Origin: Peronospora farinosa | Lineage: Eukaryota; Oomycota; Peronosporomycetes; Peronosporales; Peronosporaceae | Reading direction: 5' to 3' | DNA length: 64,000 bases | Assembly: GCA_947646735.1 (NCBI GenBank) | Contig: CANTFK010000868.1 | Span: 239,625 to 303,624, forward strand | Part shown: positions 33,810 to 45,977 of the stretch, in pieces | Layout of the letters: each line of letters starts with the position of its first letter | How positions within the stretch are numbered: the first letter of the stretch is position 1 | Program-made: the position numbers and the translations under genes | Notes under the pieces: model-generated | The model's input: the letters and a program-made list of their open reading frames with translations, nothing else | Told to the model about the DNA's origin: nothing | The model's database searches: none

Positions 33810-36145
33810 ATCTCCTCTGCCTTCGGCGGGAGCATCCCAGCGTGTTTGGTCGGCACGTACCATTGGCGAGTTAGATTATAAAATTCTTCCATCGGGCATT
33901 TTCCTCCTTCGTGCATCTCTCCACAGGCAGTACACACGAAAAAACACTTGTCTGAAGGATGTCCTTTGCGCCCACATTTCTGACAGGTCAACCGCTTCCA
34001 AAATCCACGATCGTCATGCTTCTTCGATCCGCAATGGGTGCAGGCTCTTGGTGGGTCAGTGTGACCATGACCTTTGCCTTGATCGATCACATTCTGTCGA
34101 TCACGATTGTCGATCACATTCTGTCAATCATGATTGTCACTCTCATTCTGTCGATCGCGATAATCTCTCGGCTTTTCAGCTGGGGCATGCGTCATCGCGG
34201 AAAACACGCGGCGTCGATCCACTTCTACTTCAGATCCACTCGATTCCGACTCTGATCCACTGTTACCGTTTTCGATATGGATCGCTCTCACTGCACGAGC
34301 CGGTTTCGATGACGCTTGATCGGGTGCAGGGGCGGCTCGTTGACGAAATTTATTGGATCCCATCGATGCCTTGCCTTGACGAATCTTCATACGTTGATAC
34401 GCACGTAGAGTTTCTTCTATGTCATCAGCATCGTCCAAACGTAACAAAGTCAACTGTTTCGCCAGATCGCGATCATCCAATGTCTCAATAAAATGTTCCA
34501 CATGTTCACGTCTGGTAGCTGGCGTTCCCTCTCGAATTGAAATTTTTGCTCTGATCGCTGCCACATTTAGCCGATATAGATACTCCAATGGAGTTTCATT
34601 CGAATTGTTTTCTTGCATGGTAATATTGTCTTCCCACAGATACACCATACCCTCCATATTGTATCATGAAACTTTCCAATAGAGATTTCCAATGATGACG
34701 GGTCGATCGGCTCAGCTGGCTATACCAGTTTCTTGCTGGTCCCGTCAGCAGATCTCCAAATACGAGACACTTTTCGTTGTCAGGAGCTTGATCACGTAAG
34801 AAAGCAGATTTGACTTTACTGATCCAGCTTCTAGCTCGATCTTCGTCTCTGTCTCGCCCGGTGAACTCTTTTAAATCTGCGATCGCCGATACTCGGATTC
34901 GTTGTGTAGTGAATCCACCACTTGGCATAGCTTCTGCAGCTGCCACCAACGGTCGCCTTAGATCCTCGAGTCCTAATTCCAGCGGATCGCCAATATTGGA
35001 TCGACTATGACGCGATCCGACTGACTCCATCTCCACGTCTGGAATATTCATCATTTGAGGAGTGGCGTTGATCCTTGATCGATCAGCATTTTGTAGAGCT
35101 AAGATCCGTTGATCGTCCTCGTACTTCTTCATGGCTGCTTTAAAATAGGAATCCAGCTGGTTTGATCCAAATGGATTCATTTCTCGACCCATGGATACAT
35201 CAGCCGATTTCGCTCCCGTTTCGATCGGCGTCGATCGTTCACGTATAAACGCCGCACCAGACGGTCCCTACGACATCCGTTGAATGGGAACTGATTCTCC
35301 TGAATCCGCCTCCGATTCTGCCGATGCATACTGTGATGAGCCCGTTTGATATGTCTCAGTGGCTGGCACGATCGCTTGGTACTTCCCCGTGAGAGGGATT
35401 AACGCCTCGAACAAAGATCGTCCTGCTTTAATTACTTGATCATGATCGCAATCCAGCAATGTTTGCGCATCAAACGCTCCAGCGGTGAATCCAGCTTCCT
35501 TGAGTAACTTCAACAAACGACGAATCGCTTCCAATTGGTTCGGTGTTTCTACCGGAGCTGATACCGGTCCTTGCAATAATCCGATTAGCTTTGGCTTCAA
35601 TATCTTGAGAACTGGATCGCTTGATAGCAAAGTCTTTAGTTCTTTCTGGTGAAAACACCGTTCCAATTCTTCCATGTTCGTCGATCTTTCGGTTTTCGAT
35701 CCGTGATCGGCCGACTCTTTTCCTTGGACACCACGATCTTCCGATTTCTTCGTCTGAACGTTGAGTTGTGATCGCGGTGCCTTTATCCGCACCTGTGAAT
35801 TCGTCGACTCTTTCTTCTTAGGTTTTGTAGGAGCGGTTTTGGATGAATTTCTCTCAGTTTTAACTGAAAGATTTTCATCTCGCGAATCTCGTTTTGCAAC
35901 GTGATTCGCAGGGGTCCCCGAAGGGACCTGGGGAGGGGGTAGAGGTTTTTCTTCCAGATCGAGCGATCGATCTTCCTCTTTTGTTTTCTGCTCATCTGCG
36001 CCCCTCCCAAAACGCTGATGATCCGGGGATCCTTTTTCTTCACGCGTCTGCGGCGATCCCTCTGCCTCTGACGCTTCAATCCCAGGTTCAGTCTTGATCT
36101 TGACATCTTCTCTCAGGGACTCACGGTGAAATCCCTGGTCTCGAG

Positions 36146-36163
36146 ATCCGGGCACGCGCACCA
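36146..36163 (-). promoter_or_regulatory. Primer-binding site of element J, overlapping the gag start
   Basis: On the minus strand, TGGTGCGCGTGCCCGGAT starts one base after the LTR, and TGG would pair with a tRNA 3' CCA. The gag ATG uses the base before it plus its first two bases. I cannot name the tRNA. Confidence 0.55.
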
Positions 36164-36164
36164 T

Positions 36165-37543
36165 TGTGGTGGAGTGGCGATCACAAAATTTCTGATGTGA
36201 TCCCGACTCTCCACTGGCGCCCAGACGACCGACTAACGGAGGGGGTACCCCGTATCCGTGTAACTTTCCTTCCTCACCTTGTGTACCCGTCGGTAGGGCG
36301 GGCTGCACTCTTCTCGGTGGACTTGAGTCGATGCTGAACTTGACCAGGGTTGGGGATTGGTCGGGGGGTCGATCACGTGGAAAATCCTCACGCGATCGAA
36401 AGTTGTATGGGGGGTGCTCTATGAGTCACCCTGGTCTGCCTTGAGACCGCCTTATCCAAATGTAGATACTTGATCCACTTGATTTCACTTGATCTTCTGA
36501 CCACTTGAGCCGTCTCGATCTTGTGCCTTGTCCTTTACGTTGTATACTGCGTCCGATCGCAGGGGGGTTTTGCTTGGGTGGAGAGTTCTTGTAATCCCTG
36601 GCCAAACAATCCAGGGATATCACTTGTCGTAGCGTAGCAGAAGCTCTTGATCGTCGGGGGCCAAAGTTATCCGCCCGGAAGAGAAGTCTGCGTGCGTGCT
36701 TAGAAGTAAAAGAAACTCTGTTTAATGTTAACCAATGAAATACCAAATCCTACGATTATGCCTATCTGTATGACAGTACCTACTGCCGCGTGTCGTCTCT
36801 TTCAGGAAAATCAGATCTCGGTATGTGGTCCACTTCGGATACCATCGCGATCTTGATCCGTCGATCGAGGTTACGATCGATCTGTAACCGGTTACATCCC
36901 GCGATCGGCTTTCTAGATCGAGGTTACGATCGTCGATCACACTTGTTGATCACGATCGTCGATCACACTTGTCGATCACGATCGTCGATCACACTTGTCG
37001 ATCACGATCGCGATCACCCTTGCTGATCACGATCGTCGTACCATCGCGATCTTGATCCGTCGATCGAGGTTACGATCGATCTGTAACCAGTTACATCTCG
37101 CGATCGGCTTTCTGGATCGAGGTTACGATCGTCGATCACACTTGTTGATCACGATCGTCGATCCATCGCGATCTTGATGTGATCGAGGTTATGATGATCT
37201 GTAAGTTAATCTCGCGATCGGCTTTCTGGATCGAGGTTACGATCGTCGATCACACTTGTTGATCACGATCGACGATTGCGATCGAGCGATCTCCCACCCT
37301 GATCGTCATCACCGCCGCGTACTCCTCGGCCAACCGTGGCCATCACATGATCGATCCAGATAAGCTATCATTCCAATACAATAGCCAAGTATAAACTATG
37401 CGATCATTCATCGATAGATCTTGATCGCTCCCATACAATAGCCAAGTATAATCCATAGGATATGACTTCCGCCGTGTAAGTGGTCCACATTATAATCACT
37501 TTCGATATTGTCGATCAAATTTTTCTTGATCGACTTCACCACA
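36165..37543 (-). repeat. 5' LTR of element J
   Basis: 1379 bp with the same termini as the 3' copy. GATCG-rich tandem repeats occupy about 36840-37280, roughly 0.45 kb against 1.1 kb in the 3' LTR. Confidence 0.87.
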
Positions 37544-39093
37544 CTACTATGAGGAGAAGATACTTGCTTCCACCCAGTGAAGTATTCTCTATTGGACCAC
37601 AGATGTCGAAGTGGAGAAGCTCAAACGTGTCATATGAACGCTTGTCGTGGTTGCTCGTGGAAAGGCCTTTGAACCATTTTTCCTTGCTGACATCCACGGC
37701 ATACCCTTGATTCACTCGAGTTTGATGGCACTTTTGCATCCTTGATCATGTTACTGGTGACCATCTTGCGTAGCACGTCGATTGGAGCATGGCCCATTCT
37801 TGCGTGAAAATCCACACTGCCTACCGATGTTGTCGCGTTCACCGAACACTGGGGTGTGCGGAGCCAGTAAAGTCCTTCCACGAGATCCGCCGTTGCCACC
37901 GCTTGATTTGACCTCTTCCGCATGATGTGCATGCTGTTACCGTCGAACACCACTTGAAATTTGCCGCTCTTGTTAATCTGCGGAACCGAGAGTAGATTCT
38001 TGGTCATGTTTGGCACGAACAGTGCATCCTTAATCTCAATGTCGCACTCTTTGCCATTAGGCAGAACCACTTGCTCGATGATGGTTCCTACACCCTTGAT
38101 TGCAGCCTTGTTAGCGTCAGACACCGATAGTTCACCTTCGTCATGCTCGTTCAGCACGGTAAACTTGTCCTTGTTGTTGCAGATGCGATGAGTCGCTCCG
38201 CTGTCGACTGCCCACATCCCCGGCATACTTTTGCCTGTTGATAGTCCAGCTTCCAGAGAGACTACGAACGCTACACGATCATCGTCGTTGTCGTATTTTT
38301 TTTGTCGCTGGATGCTGTTGGCCCCGCGTCCACTACTGTTGCCGCCGCGTCTTGAGCCTCGGTTGTCATCTTTTTGCTTGATCCAGCATCGCTCCACCGT
38401 GTGGCCCACTTTTCCACAATACGTGCACTGGCGAGGTTCGCGCTCGGCACTGAACGCCTTTGCTGCGTCTTCAGTCTTCACCGATGTCTTCTTCTCGCCT
38501 TGCCTCTTGATGTGCTCATTTGTGAGCACCTTCACAACGTCTCGCGATCGCAGTTCCGCGCTGCTCATCTCCAAGTTGAGTACGACGTTCTCGTAGCTCT
38601 TGGGAAGGCTGCACAACAAGCAGATCGCCACATCTTCGTCCTCCATCTTGGCGCCGATGCTGCTGAGATTCGCGCTGATGTTGAGGACCCCGTTACAATG
38701 GTGTAACACTTTCCCGCCTTCTGCCATATCCATGCTGAAGAGCTGGCGCTCCAAGTAAATTCGCCCAGCCTTCTGCGATCCGCCGTACAGCGTCTTGACG
38801 TGCGCCCACGCGACCCATGCCTCCTCTCATTCATCAACCACGTGATGATAGTCGGCATCCATGTGGAGCAACATCAATCCGAACGCGATGTTTCTCGCCT
38901 TGACATAGTCGTCCATGGCGCGTGGGTTCGCAAACGTCGGGGTCGTCTCTTGGTTCACGACATGCCACGTCGACTTGGTGAGGAACACGCCACGCATGTA
39001 GCGGCTCCATGTCGCGTAGTTGTCTCCGTTGAACTTGTCGATGGAGAACTTGGTGGACATGTCTTGCGCAGCGGACATCGTACTTGGGCTCAT
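37544..39093 (-). pseudogene. gag-pol: Copia B gag, protease and integrase N-terminus
   Basis: Gag starts [20 protein letters not shown] at 39093 and reads 88 codons to an in-frame TGA at 38827-38829. The same register then continues ([16 protein letters not shown]) as a copia gag: [38 protein letters not shown] and the zinc knuckle [14 protein letters not shown]. The protease is [15 protein letters not shown] (active-site Asp present). Then come [40 protein letters not shown] and [15 protein letters not shown] frameshift near 37650 precedes FELLHFDICGPIENTS and KYLLLIV, where element J cuts the gene. The TGA and the frameshift disable it unless the TGA is read through. Confidence 0.86.
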
Positions 39094-39097
39094 AACC
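39086..39097 (-). promoter_or_regulatory. Half-tRNA primer-binding site of copia B, containing the gag ATG
   Basis: On the minus strand, GGTTATGAGCCC directly follows the LTR. It would pair with the anticodon arm of initiator tRNA-Met, as in Drosophila copia. The ATG inside it starts gag (ATG AGC CCA). The same twelve bases recur after each LTR of the tandem array. Confidence 0.7.
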
Positions 39098-39388
39098 TGA
39101 TGGAAGGTATGAGGCTTGGGCGAAAGAGCGAAGGAAGGCGAAGGAAGTCTGCACTGATGAAGGGTGAAGATGGTTAACTGGAAAGTGATTGATTTATAAG
39201 TTCTTGTTCTGCCTACTGATTTATTTTGATGTCCCCATATAAACCATGTCTTCCTATCAACTTACTCGTCTAATCATTTCCTACCGTCTATTCATTCTTA
39301 TCCTCCAATCATACGCGAGTAGCATTGGACCGGTTTCAGTAGACCGGTTCACGGTTATGAACCGTCGATAAACCGATTACCCTCAACA
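39098..39388 (-). repeat. 5' LTR of copia B
   Basis: 291 bp, from TGATGGAAGG to CCCTCAACA on the plus strand. It differs from the 304-bp copies in the array by its own small rearrangement near 39153-39165 (CTGCACTGATGAAGGG). Confidence 0.85.
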
Positions 39389-40709
39389 GTACCCACACCC
39401 TTAATAGCAGTCTTGCTGCCATCAGCCACCGATAGCTCGCCTTCATCTTCTTCGTTGATGCTTGCAAACTTGGTCTTGTCGTTACAGATGTGGTGCGTTG
39501 CGCCGCTGTCGATCGCCCACATTCCTGGCATATTCTTGCTCTTCGAAAGTCCACACTCGAGCGATACAGCGAATGCAACTCGATCGAAGTGGTCGTAGTC
39601 GTCATCGCCTCGCCATTGAACATTGTTGGCTCCGCGTCCACTACTGTTGCCGCCGCGTCTTGAGCCTCGGTTGTCATCTTTTTGCTTGATCCAGCATCGC
39701 TCCACCGTGTGGCCCACTTTTCCACAATACGTGCACTGGCGAGGTTCGCGCTCGGCACTGAACGCCTTTGCTGCGTCTTCAGTCTTCACCGATGTCTTCT
39801 TCTCGCCTTGCCTCTTGATGTGCTCATTTGTGAGCACCTTCACAACGTCTCGCGATCGCAGTTCCGCGCTGCTCATCTCCAAGTTGAGTACGACGTTCTC
39901 GTAGCTCTTGGGAAGGCTGCACAACAAGCAGATCGCCACATCTTCGTCCTCCATCTTGGCGCCGATGCTGCTGAGATTCGCGCTGATGTTGAGGACCCCG
40001 TTACAATGGTGTAACACTTTCCCGCCTTCTGCCATCTCCATGCTGAAGAGCTGGCGTTTCAAGTAAATTCGCCCAGCCTTCTGCGATCCGCCGTACAGCG
40101 TCTTGACGTGCGCCCACGCGACCCATGCCTCCTCTCAGTCATCAACCACGTGATGATAGTCGGCATCCATGTGGAGCAACATCAATCCGAACGCGATGTT
40201 GCTCGCCTTGACATAGTCGTCCATGGCGCGTGGGTTCGCAAACGTCGGGGTCGTCTCTTGGTTCACGACATGCCACGTCGACTTGGTGAGGAACACGCCA
40301 CGCATGTAGCTGCTCAATGTGGCGTAGTTGTCTCCGTTGAACTTGTCGATGGAGACCTTGGTGGACATGTCTTGCGCAGCGGACATCGTACTTGGGCTCA
40401 TAACCTGATGGAAGGTATGAGGCTTGGGCGAAAGAGCGAAGGAAGGCGAAGGAAGTCTGCACTTGAGGGTGAAGACGACTTGAGCTGAAGATGGTTAACT
40501 GGAAAGTGATTGATTTATAGGTTCTTGTTCTGCCTACTGATTTATTTTGATGTCCCCATATAAACCATGTCTTCCTATCAACTTACTCGTCTAATCATTT
40601 CCTACCGTCTATTCATTCTTATCCTCCAATCATACGCGAGTAGCATTGGACCGGTTTCAGTAGACCGGTTCACGGTTATGAACCGTCGATAAACCGATTA
40701 CCCTCAACA
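39389..40709 (-). repeat. gag: Array unit 1: gag fragment and LTR
   Basis: 1321 bp. The gag part covers 39389-40401, with in-frame TGA at 40135-40137, zinc knuckle [14 protein letters not shown] and protease [15 protein letters not shown]. It ends at GVGT, where B inserted. The N-terminal type is [20 protein letters not shown]. The LTR is 40406-40709. This is a partial gene with no pol, and it cannot make integrase or RT. Confidence 0.87.
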
Positions 40710-42014
40710 GTACCCACACCCTTAATAGCAGTCTTGCTGCCATCAGCCACCGATAGCTCGCCTTCATCTTCTTCGTTGATGCTTGCAAACTTGGTCTTGT
40801 CGTTACAGATGTGGTGCGTTGCGCCGCTGTCGATCGCCCACATTCCTGGCATATTCTTGCTCTTCGAAAGTCCACACTCGAGCGATACAGCGAATGCAAC
40901 TCGATCGAAGTGGTCGTAGTCGTCATCGCCTCGCCATTGAACATTGTTGGCTCCGCGTCCACTACTGTTGCCGCCGCGTCTTGAGCCTCGGTTGTCATCT
41001 TTTTGCTTGATCCAGCATCGCTCCACCGTGTGGCCCACTTTTCCACAATACGTGCACTGGCGAGGTTCGCGCTCGGCACTGAACGCCTTTGCTGCGTCTT
41101 CAGTCTTCACCGATGTCTTCTTCTCGCCTTGCCTCTTGATGTGCTCATTTGTGAGCACCTTCACAACGTCTCGCGATCGCAGTTCCGCGCTGCTCATCTC
41201 CAAGTTGAGTACGACGTTCTCGTAGCTCTTGGGAAGGCTGCACAACAAGCAGATCGCCACATCTTCGTCCTCCATCTTGGCGCCGATGCTGCTGAGATTC
41301 GCGCTGATGTTGAGGACCCCGTTACAATGGTGTAACACTTTCCCGCCTTCTGCCATATCCATGCTGAAGAGCTGGCGCTTCAAGTAAATTCGCCCAGCCT
41401 TCTGCGATCCGCCGTACAGCGTCTTGACGTGCGCCCACGCGACCCATGCCTCCTCTCATTCATCAACCACGTGATGATAGTCGGCATCCATGTGGAGCAA
41501 CATCAATCCGAACGCGATGTTTCTCGCCTTGACATAGTCGTCCATGGCGCGTGGGTTCGCAAACGTCGGGGTCGTCTCTTGGTTCACGACATGCCACGTC
41601 GACTTGGTGAGGAACACGCCACGCATGTAGCGGCTCCATGTCGCGTAGTTGTCTCCGTTGAACTTGTCGATGGAGAACTTGGTGGACATGTCTTGCGCAG
41701 CGGACATCGTACTTGGGCTCATAACCTGATGGAAGGTATGAGGCTTGGGCGAAAGAGCGAAGGAAGGCGAAGGAAGTCTGCACTTGAGGGTGAAGATGGT
41801 TAACTGGAAAGTGATTGATTTATAGGTTCTTGTTCTGCCTACTGATTTATTTTGATGTCCCCATATAAACCATGTCTTCCTATCAACTTACTCGTCTAAT
41901 CATTTCCTACCGTCTATTCATTCTTATCCTCCAATCATACGCGAGTAGCATTGGACCGGTTTCAGTAGACCGGTTCACGGTTATGAACCGTCGATAAACC
42001 GATTACCCTCAACA
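40710..42014 (-). repeat. gag: Array unit 2: gag fragment and short LTR, B-like haplotype
   Basis: 1305 bp. The LTR (41727-42014, 288 bp) lacks 16 bp present in other units. The gag N-terminus is [20 protein letters not shown] with KARN, and the core has SMDMAEGG. These are the variants found in copia B itself and in no other unit. Confidence 0.87.
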
Positions 42015-43335
42015 GTACCCACACCCTTAATAGCAGTCTTGCTGCCATCAGCCACCGATAGCTCGCCTTCATCTTCTTCGTTGATGCTTGCAAACTTGGT
42101 CTTGTCGTTACAGATGTGGTGCGTTGCGCCGCTGTCGATCGCCCACATTCCTGGCATATTCTTGCTCTTCGAAAGTCCACACTCGAGCGATACAGCGAAT
42201 GCAACTCGATCGAAGTGGTCGTAGTCGTCATCGCCTCGCCATTGAACATTGTTGGCTCCGCGTCCACTACTGTTGCCGCCGCGTCTTGAGCCTCGGTTGT
42301 CATCTTTTTGCTTGATCCAGCATCGCTCCACCGTGTGGCCCACTTTTCCACAATACGTGCACTGGCGAGGTTCGCGCTCGGCACTGAACGCCTTTGCTGC
42401 GTCTTCAGTCTTCACCGATGTCTTCTTCTCGCCTTGCCTCTTGATGTGCTCATTTGTGAGCACCTTCACAACGTCTCGCGATCGCAGTTCCGCGCTGCTC
42501 ATCTCCAAGTTGAGTACGACGTTCTCGTAGCTCTTGGGAAGGCTGCACAACAAGCAGATCGCCACATCTTCGTCCTCCATCTTGGCGCCGATGCTGCTGA
42601 GATTCGCGCTGATGTTGAGGACCCCGTTACAATGGTGTAACACTTTCCCGCCTTCTGCCATCTCCATGCTGAAGAGCTGGCGTTTCAAGTAAATTCGCCC
42701 AGCCTTCTGCGATCCGCCGTACAGCGTCTTGACGTGCGCCCACGCGACCCATGCCTCCTCTCAGTCATCAACCACGTGATGATAGTCGGCATCCATGTGG
42801 AGCAACATCAATCCGAACGCGATGTTGCTCGCCTTGACATAGTCGTCCATGGCGCGTGGGTTCGCAAACGTCGGGGTCGTCTCTTGGTTCACGACATGCC
42901 ACGTCGACTTGGTGAGGAACACGCCACGCATGTAGCTGCTCAATGTGGCGTAGTTGTCTCCGTTGAACTTGTCGATGGAGACCTTGGTGGACATGTCTTG
43001 CGCAGCGGACATCGTACTTGGGCTCATAACCTGATGGAAGGTATGAGGCTTGGGCGAAAGAGCGAAGGAAGGCGAAGGAAGTCTGCACTTGAGGGTGAAG
43101 ACGACTTGAGCTGAAGATGGTTAACTGGAAAGTGATTGATTTATAGGTTCTTGTTCTGCCTACTGATTTATTTTGCTGTCCCCATATAAACCATGTCTTC
43201 CTATCAACTTACTCGTCTAATCATTTCCTACCGTCTATTCATTCTTATCCTCCAATCATACGCGAGTAGCATTGGACCGGTTTCAGTAGACCGGTTCACG
43301 GTTATGAACCGTCGATAAACCGATTACCCTCAACA
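42015..43335 (-). repeat. gag: Array unit 3
   Basis: 1321 bp, with LTR 43032-43335. The gag type is VSID...ATLSSYMRG and SMEMAEGG, with the TGA after VVDD. The LTR has TTTTGCTGTCC instead of TTTTGATGTCC, and units 4-9 share this. Confidence 0.87.
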
Positions 43336-44656
43336 GTACCCACACCCTTAATAGCAGTCTTGCTGCCATCAGCCACCGATAGCTCGCCTTCATCTTCTTC
43401 GTTGATGCTTGCAAACTTGGTCTTGTCGTTACAGATGTGGTGCGTTGCGCCGCTGTCGATCGCCCACATTCCTGGCATATTCTTGCTCTTCGAAAGTCCA
43501 CACTCGAGCGATACAGCGAATGCAACTCGATCGAAGTGGTCGTAGTCGTCATCGCCTCGCCATTGAACATTGTTGGCTCCGCGTCCACTACTGTTGCCGC
43601 CGCGTCTTGAGCCTCGGTTGTCATCTTTTTGCTTGATCCAGCATCGCTCCACCGTGTGGCCCACTTTTCCACAATACGTGCACTGGCGAGGTTCGCGCTC
43701 GGCACTGAACGCCTTTGCTGCGTCTTCAGTCTTCACCGATGTCTTCTTCTCGCCTTGCCTCTTGATGTGCTCATTTGTGAGCACCTTCACAACGTCTCGC
43801 GATCGCAGTTCCGCGCTGCTCATCTCCAAGTTGAGTACGACGTTCTCGTAGCTCTTGGGAAGGCTGCACAACAAGCAGATCGCCACATCTTCGTCCTCCA
43901 TCTTGGCGCCGATGCTGCTGAGATTCGCGCTGATGTTGAGGACCCCGTTACAATGGTGTAACACTTTCCCGCCTTCTGCCATCTCCATGCTGAAGAGCTG
44001 GCGTTTCAAGTAAATTCGCCCAGCCTTCTGCGATCCGCCGTACAGCGTCTTGACGTGCGCCCACGCGACCCATGCCTCCTCTCAGTCATCAACCACGTGA
44101 TGATAGTCGGCATCCATGTGGAGCAACATCAATCCGAACGCGATGTTGCTCGCCTTGACATAGTCGTCCATGGCGCGTGGGTTCGCAAACGTCGGGGTCG
44201 TCTCTTGGTTCACGACATGCCACGTCGACTTGGTGAGGAACACGCCACGCATGTAGCTGCTCCATGTCGCGTAGTTGTCTCCGTTGAACTTGTCGATGGA
44301 GACCTTGGTGGACATGTCTTGCGCAGCGGACATCGTACTTGGGCTCATAACCTGATGGAAGGTATGAGGCTTGGGCGAAAGAGCGAAGGAAGGCGAAGGA
44401 AGTCTGCACTTGAGGGTGAAGACGACTTGAGCTGAAGATGGTTAACTGGAAAGTGATTGATTTATAGGTTCTTGTTCTGCCTACTGATTTATTTTGCTGT
44501 CCCCATATAAATCATGTCTTCCTATCAACTTACTCGTCTAATCATTTCCTACCGTCTATTCATTCTTATCCTCCAATCATACGCGAGTAGCATTGGACCG
44601 GTTTCAGTAGACCGGTTCACGGTTATGAACCGTCGATAAACCGATTACCCTCAACA
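43336..44656 (-). repeat. gag: Array unit 4
   Basis: 1321 bp, with LTR 44353-44656. The gag type is ATWSSYMRG (Trp in place of Leu), with the TGA after VVDD. Confidence 0.87.
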
Positions 44657-45977
44657 GTACCCACACCCTTAATAGCAGTCTTGCTGCCATCAGCCACCGA
44701 TAGCTCGCCTTCATCTTCTTCGTTGATGCTTGCAAACTTGGTCTTGTCGTTACAGATGTGGTGCGTTGCGCCGCTGTCGATCGCCCACATTCCTGGCATA
44801 TTCTTGCTCTTCGAAAGTCCACACTCGAGCGATACAGCGAATGCAACTCGATCGAAGTGGTCGTAGTCGTCATCGCCTCGCCATTGAACATTGTTGGCTC
44901 CGCGTCCACTACTGTTGCCGCCGCGTCTTGAGCCTCGGTTGTCATCTTTTTGCTTGATCCAGCATCGCTCCACCGTGTGGCCCACTTTTCCACAATACGT
45001 GCACTGGCGAGGTTCGCGCTCGGCACTGAACGCCTTTGCTGCGTCTTCAGTCTTCACCGATGTCTTCTTCTCGCCTTGCCTCTTGATGTGCTCATTTGTG
45101 AGCACCTTCACAACGTCTCGCGATCGCAGTTCCGCGCTGCTCATCTCCAAGTTGAGTACGACGTTCTCGTAGCTCTTGGGAAGGCTGCACAACAAGCAGA
45201 TCGCCACATCTTCGTCCTCCATCTTGGCGCCGATGCTGCTGAGATTCGCGCTGATGTTGAGGACCCCGTTACAATGGTGTAACACTTTCCCGCCTTCTGC
45301 CATCTCCATGCTGAAGAGCTGGCGTTTCAAGTAAATTCGCCCAGCCTTCTGCGATCCGCCGTACAGCGTCTTGACGTGCGCCCACGCGACCCATGCCTCC
45401 TCTCATTCATCAACCACGTGATGATAGTCGGCATCCATGTGGAGCAACATCAATCCGAACGCGATGTTGCTCGCCTTGACATAGTCGTCCATGGCGCGTG
45501 GGTTCGCAAACGTCGGGGTTGTCTCTTGGTTCACGACATGCCACGTCGACTTGGTGAGGAACACGCCACGCATGTAGCTGCTCAATGTGGCGTAGTTGTC
45601 TCCGTTGAACTTGTCGATGGAGACCTTGGTGGACATGTCTTGCGCAGCGGACATCGTACTTGGGCTCATAACCTGATGGAAGGTATGAGGCTTGGGCGAA
45701 AGAGCGAAGGAAGGCGAAGGAAGTCTGCACTTGAGGGTGAAGACGACTTGAGCTGAAGATGGTTAACTGGAAAGTGATTGATTTATAGGTTCTTGTTCTG
45801 CCTACTGATTTATTTTGCTGTCCCCATATAAATCATGTCTTCCTATCAACTTACTCGTCTAATCATTTCCTACCGTCTATTCATTCTTATCCTCCAATCA
45901 TACGCGAGTAGCATTGGACCGGTTTCAGTAGACCGGTTCACGGTTATGAACCGTCGATAAACCGATTACCCTCAACA
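44657..45977 (-). repeat. gag: Array unit 5
   Basis: 1321 bp, with LTR 45674-45977. The gag type is ATLSSYMRG, with the TGA after VVDE. It has a silent GGGGTT change near 45519 that is also present in unit 9. Confidence 0.87.

Larger units (their letters stand above)
33800..36164 (-). pseudogene. gag: Element J gag, with nonsense codons and a frameshift
   Basis: The first ATG lies directly after the LTR (36164-36162) and reads MVRVPGSRDQGFHRE. A charged Glu/Lys/Pro-rich N-terminus follows, then MEELERCFHQKELKTLLSSD. A TAG at 35268-35270 replaces the Met codon of element C. The frame then continues to the gag core (SWISKVKSAFLRDQAPDNEK, LLTGPARNWYSQLS). A frameshift near 34610 leads to TPLEYLYRLNVAAIRAKISI and a Ser/Glu-rich tail. 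Another stop is at about 34121. The Cys-rich end is CTHCGSKKHDDRGFW, CQKCGRKGHPSDKC and CTACGEMHEGGKC, ending MLN-stop. The first knuckle-like motif has Phe where element C has Cys. Gag would assemble particles and bind RNA. Confidence 0.82.
23605..37543 (-). mobile_element. Ty3 element J, complete, with dual RNase H and an antisense ORF
   Basis: LTRs at 23605-25669 and 36165-37543 share the termini TGTGGTG...CACCACA on the plus strand. The flanks CAAC (23601-23604) and CTAC (37544-37547) are a 4-bp duplication with one change, and joining them restores copia B LLIVDEAS. Sense order from 37543 down: LTR, primer site, gag, protease, linker, RT, degenerate RNase H, second RNase H, integrase, chromodomain, antisense ORF, LTR. 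All sense genes carry breaks. Confidence 0.88.
19435..39388 (-). mobile_element. Copia B with nested Ty3 LTR K and Ty3 element J
   Basis: LTRs at 19435-19738 and 39098-39388 are flanked by perfect GTACC duplications (19430-19434 and 39389-39393). The flanks join to restore copia A reading KGVGTILE. B lost continuity when K and J inserted, but all its parts are present in order. Confidence 0.88.

Noticed and set aside
38827..38829. TGA as a sense codon (altered genetic code)
   Set aside because: Other frames in the window end properly at TGA, and other stops (TAA, TAG) also interrupt genes. A shared mutation or readthrough is simpler.
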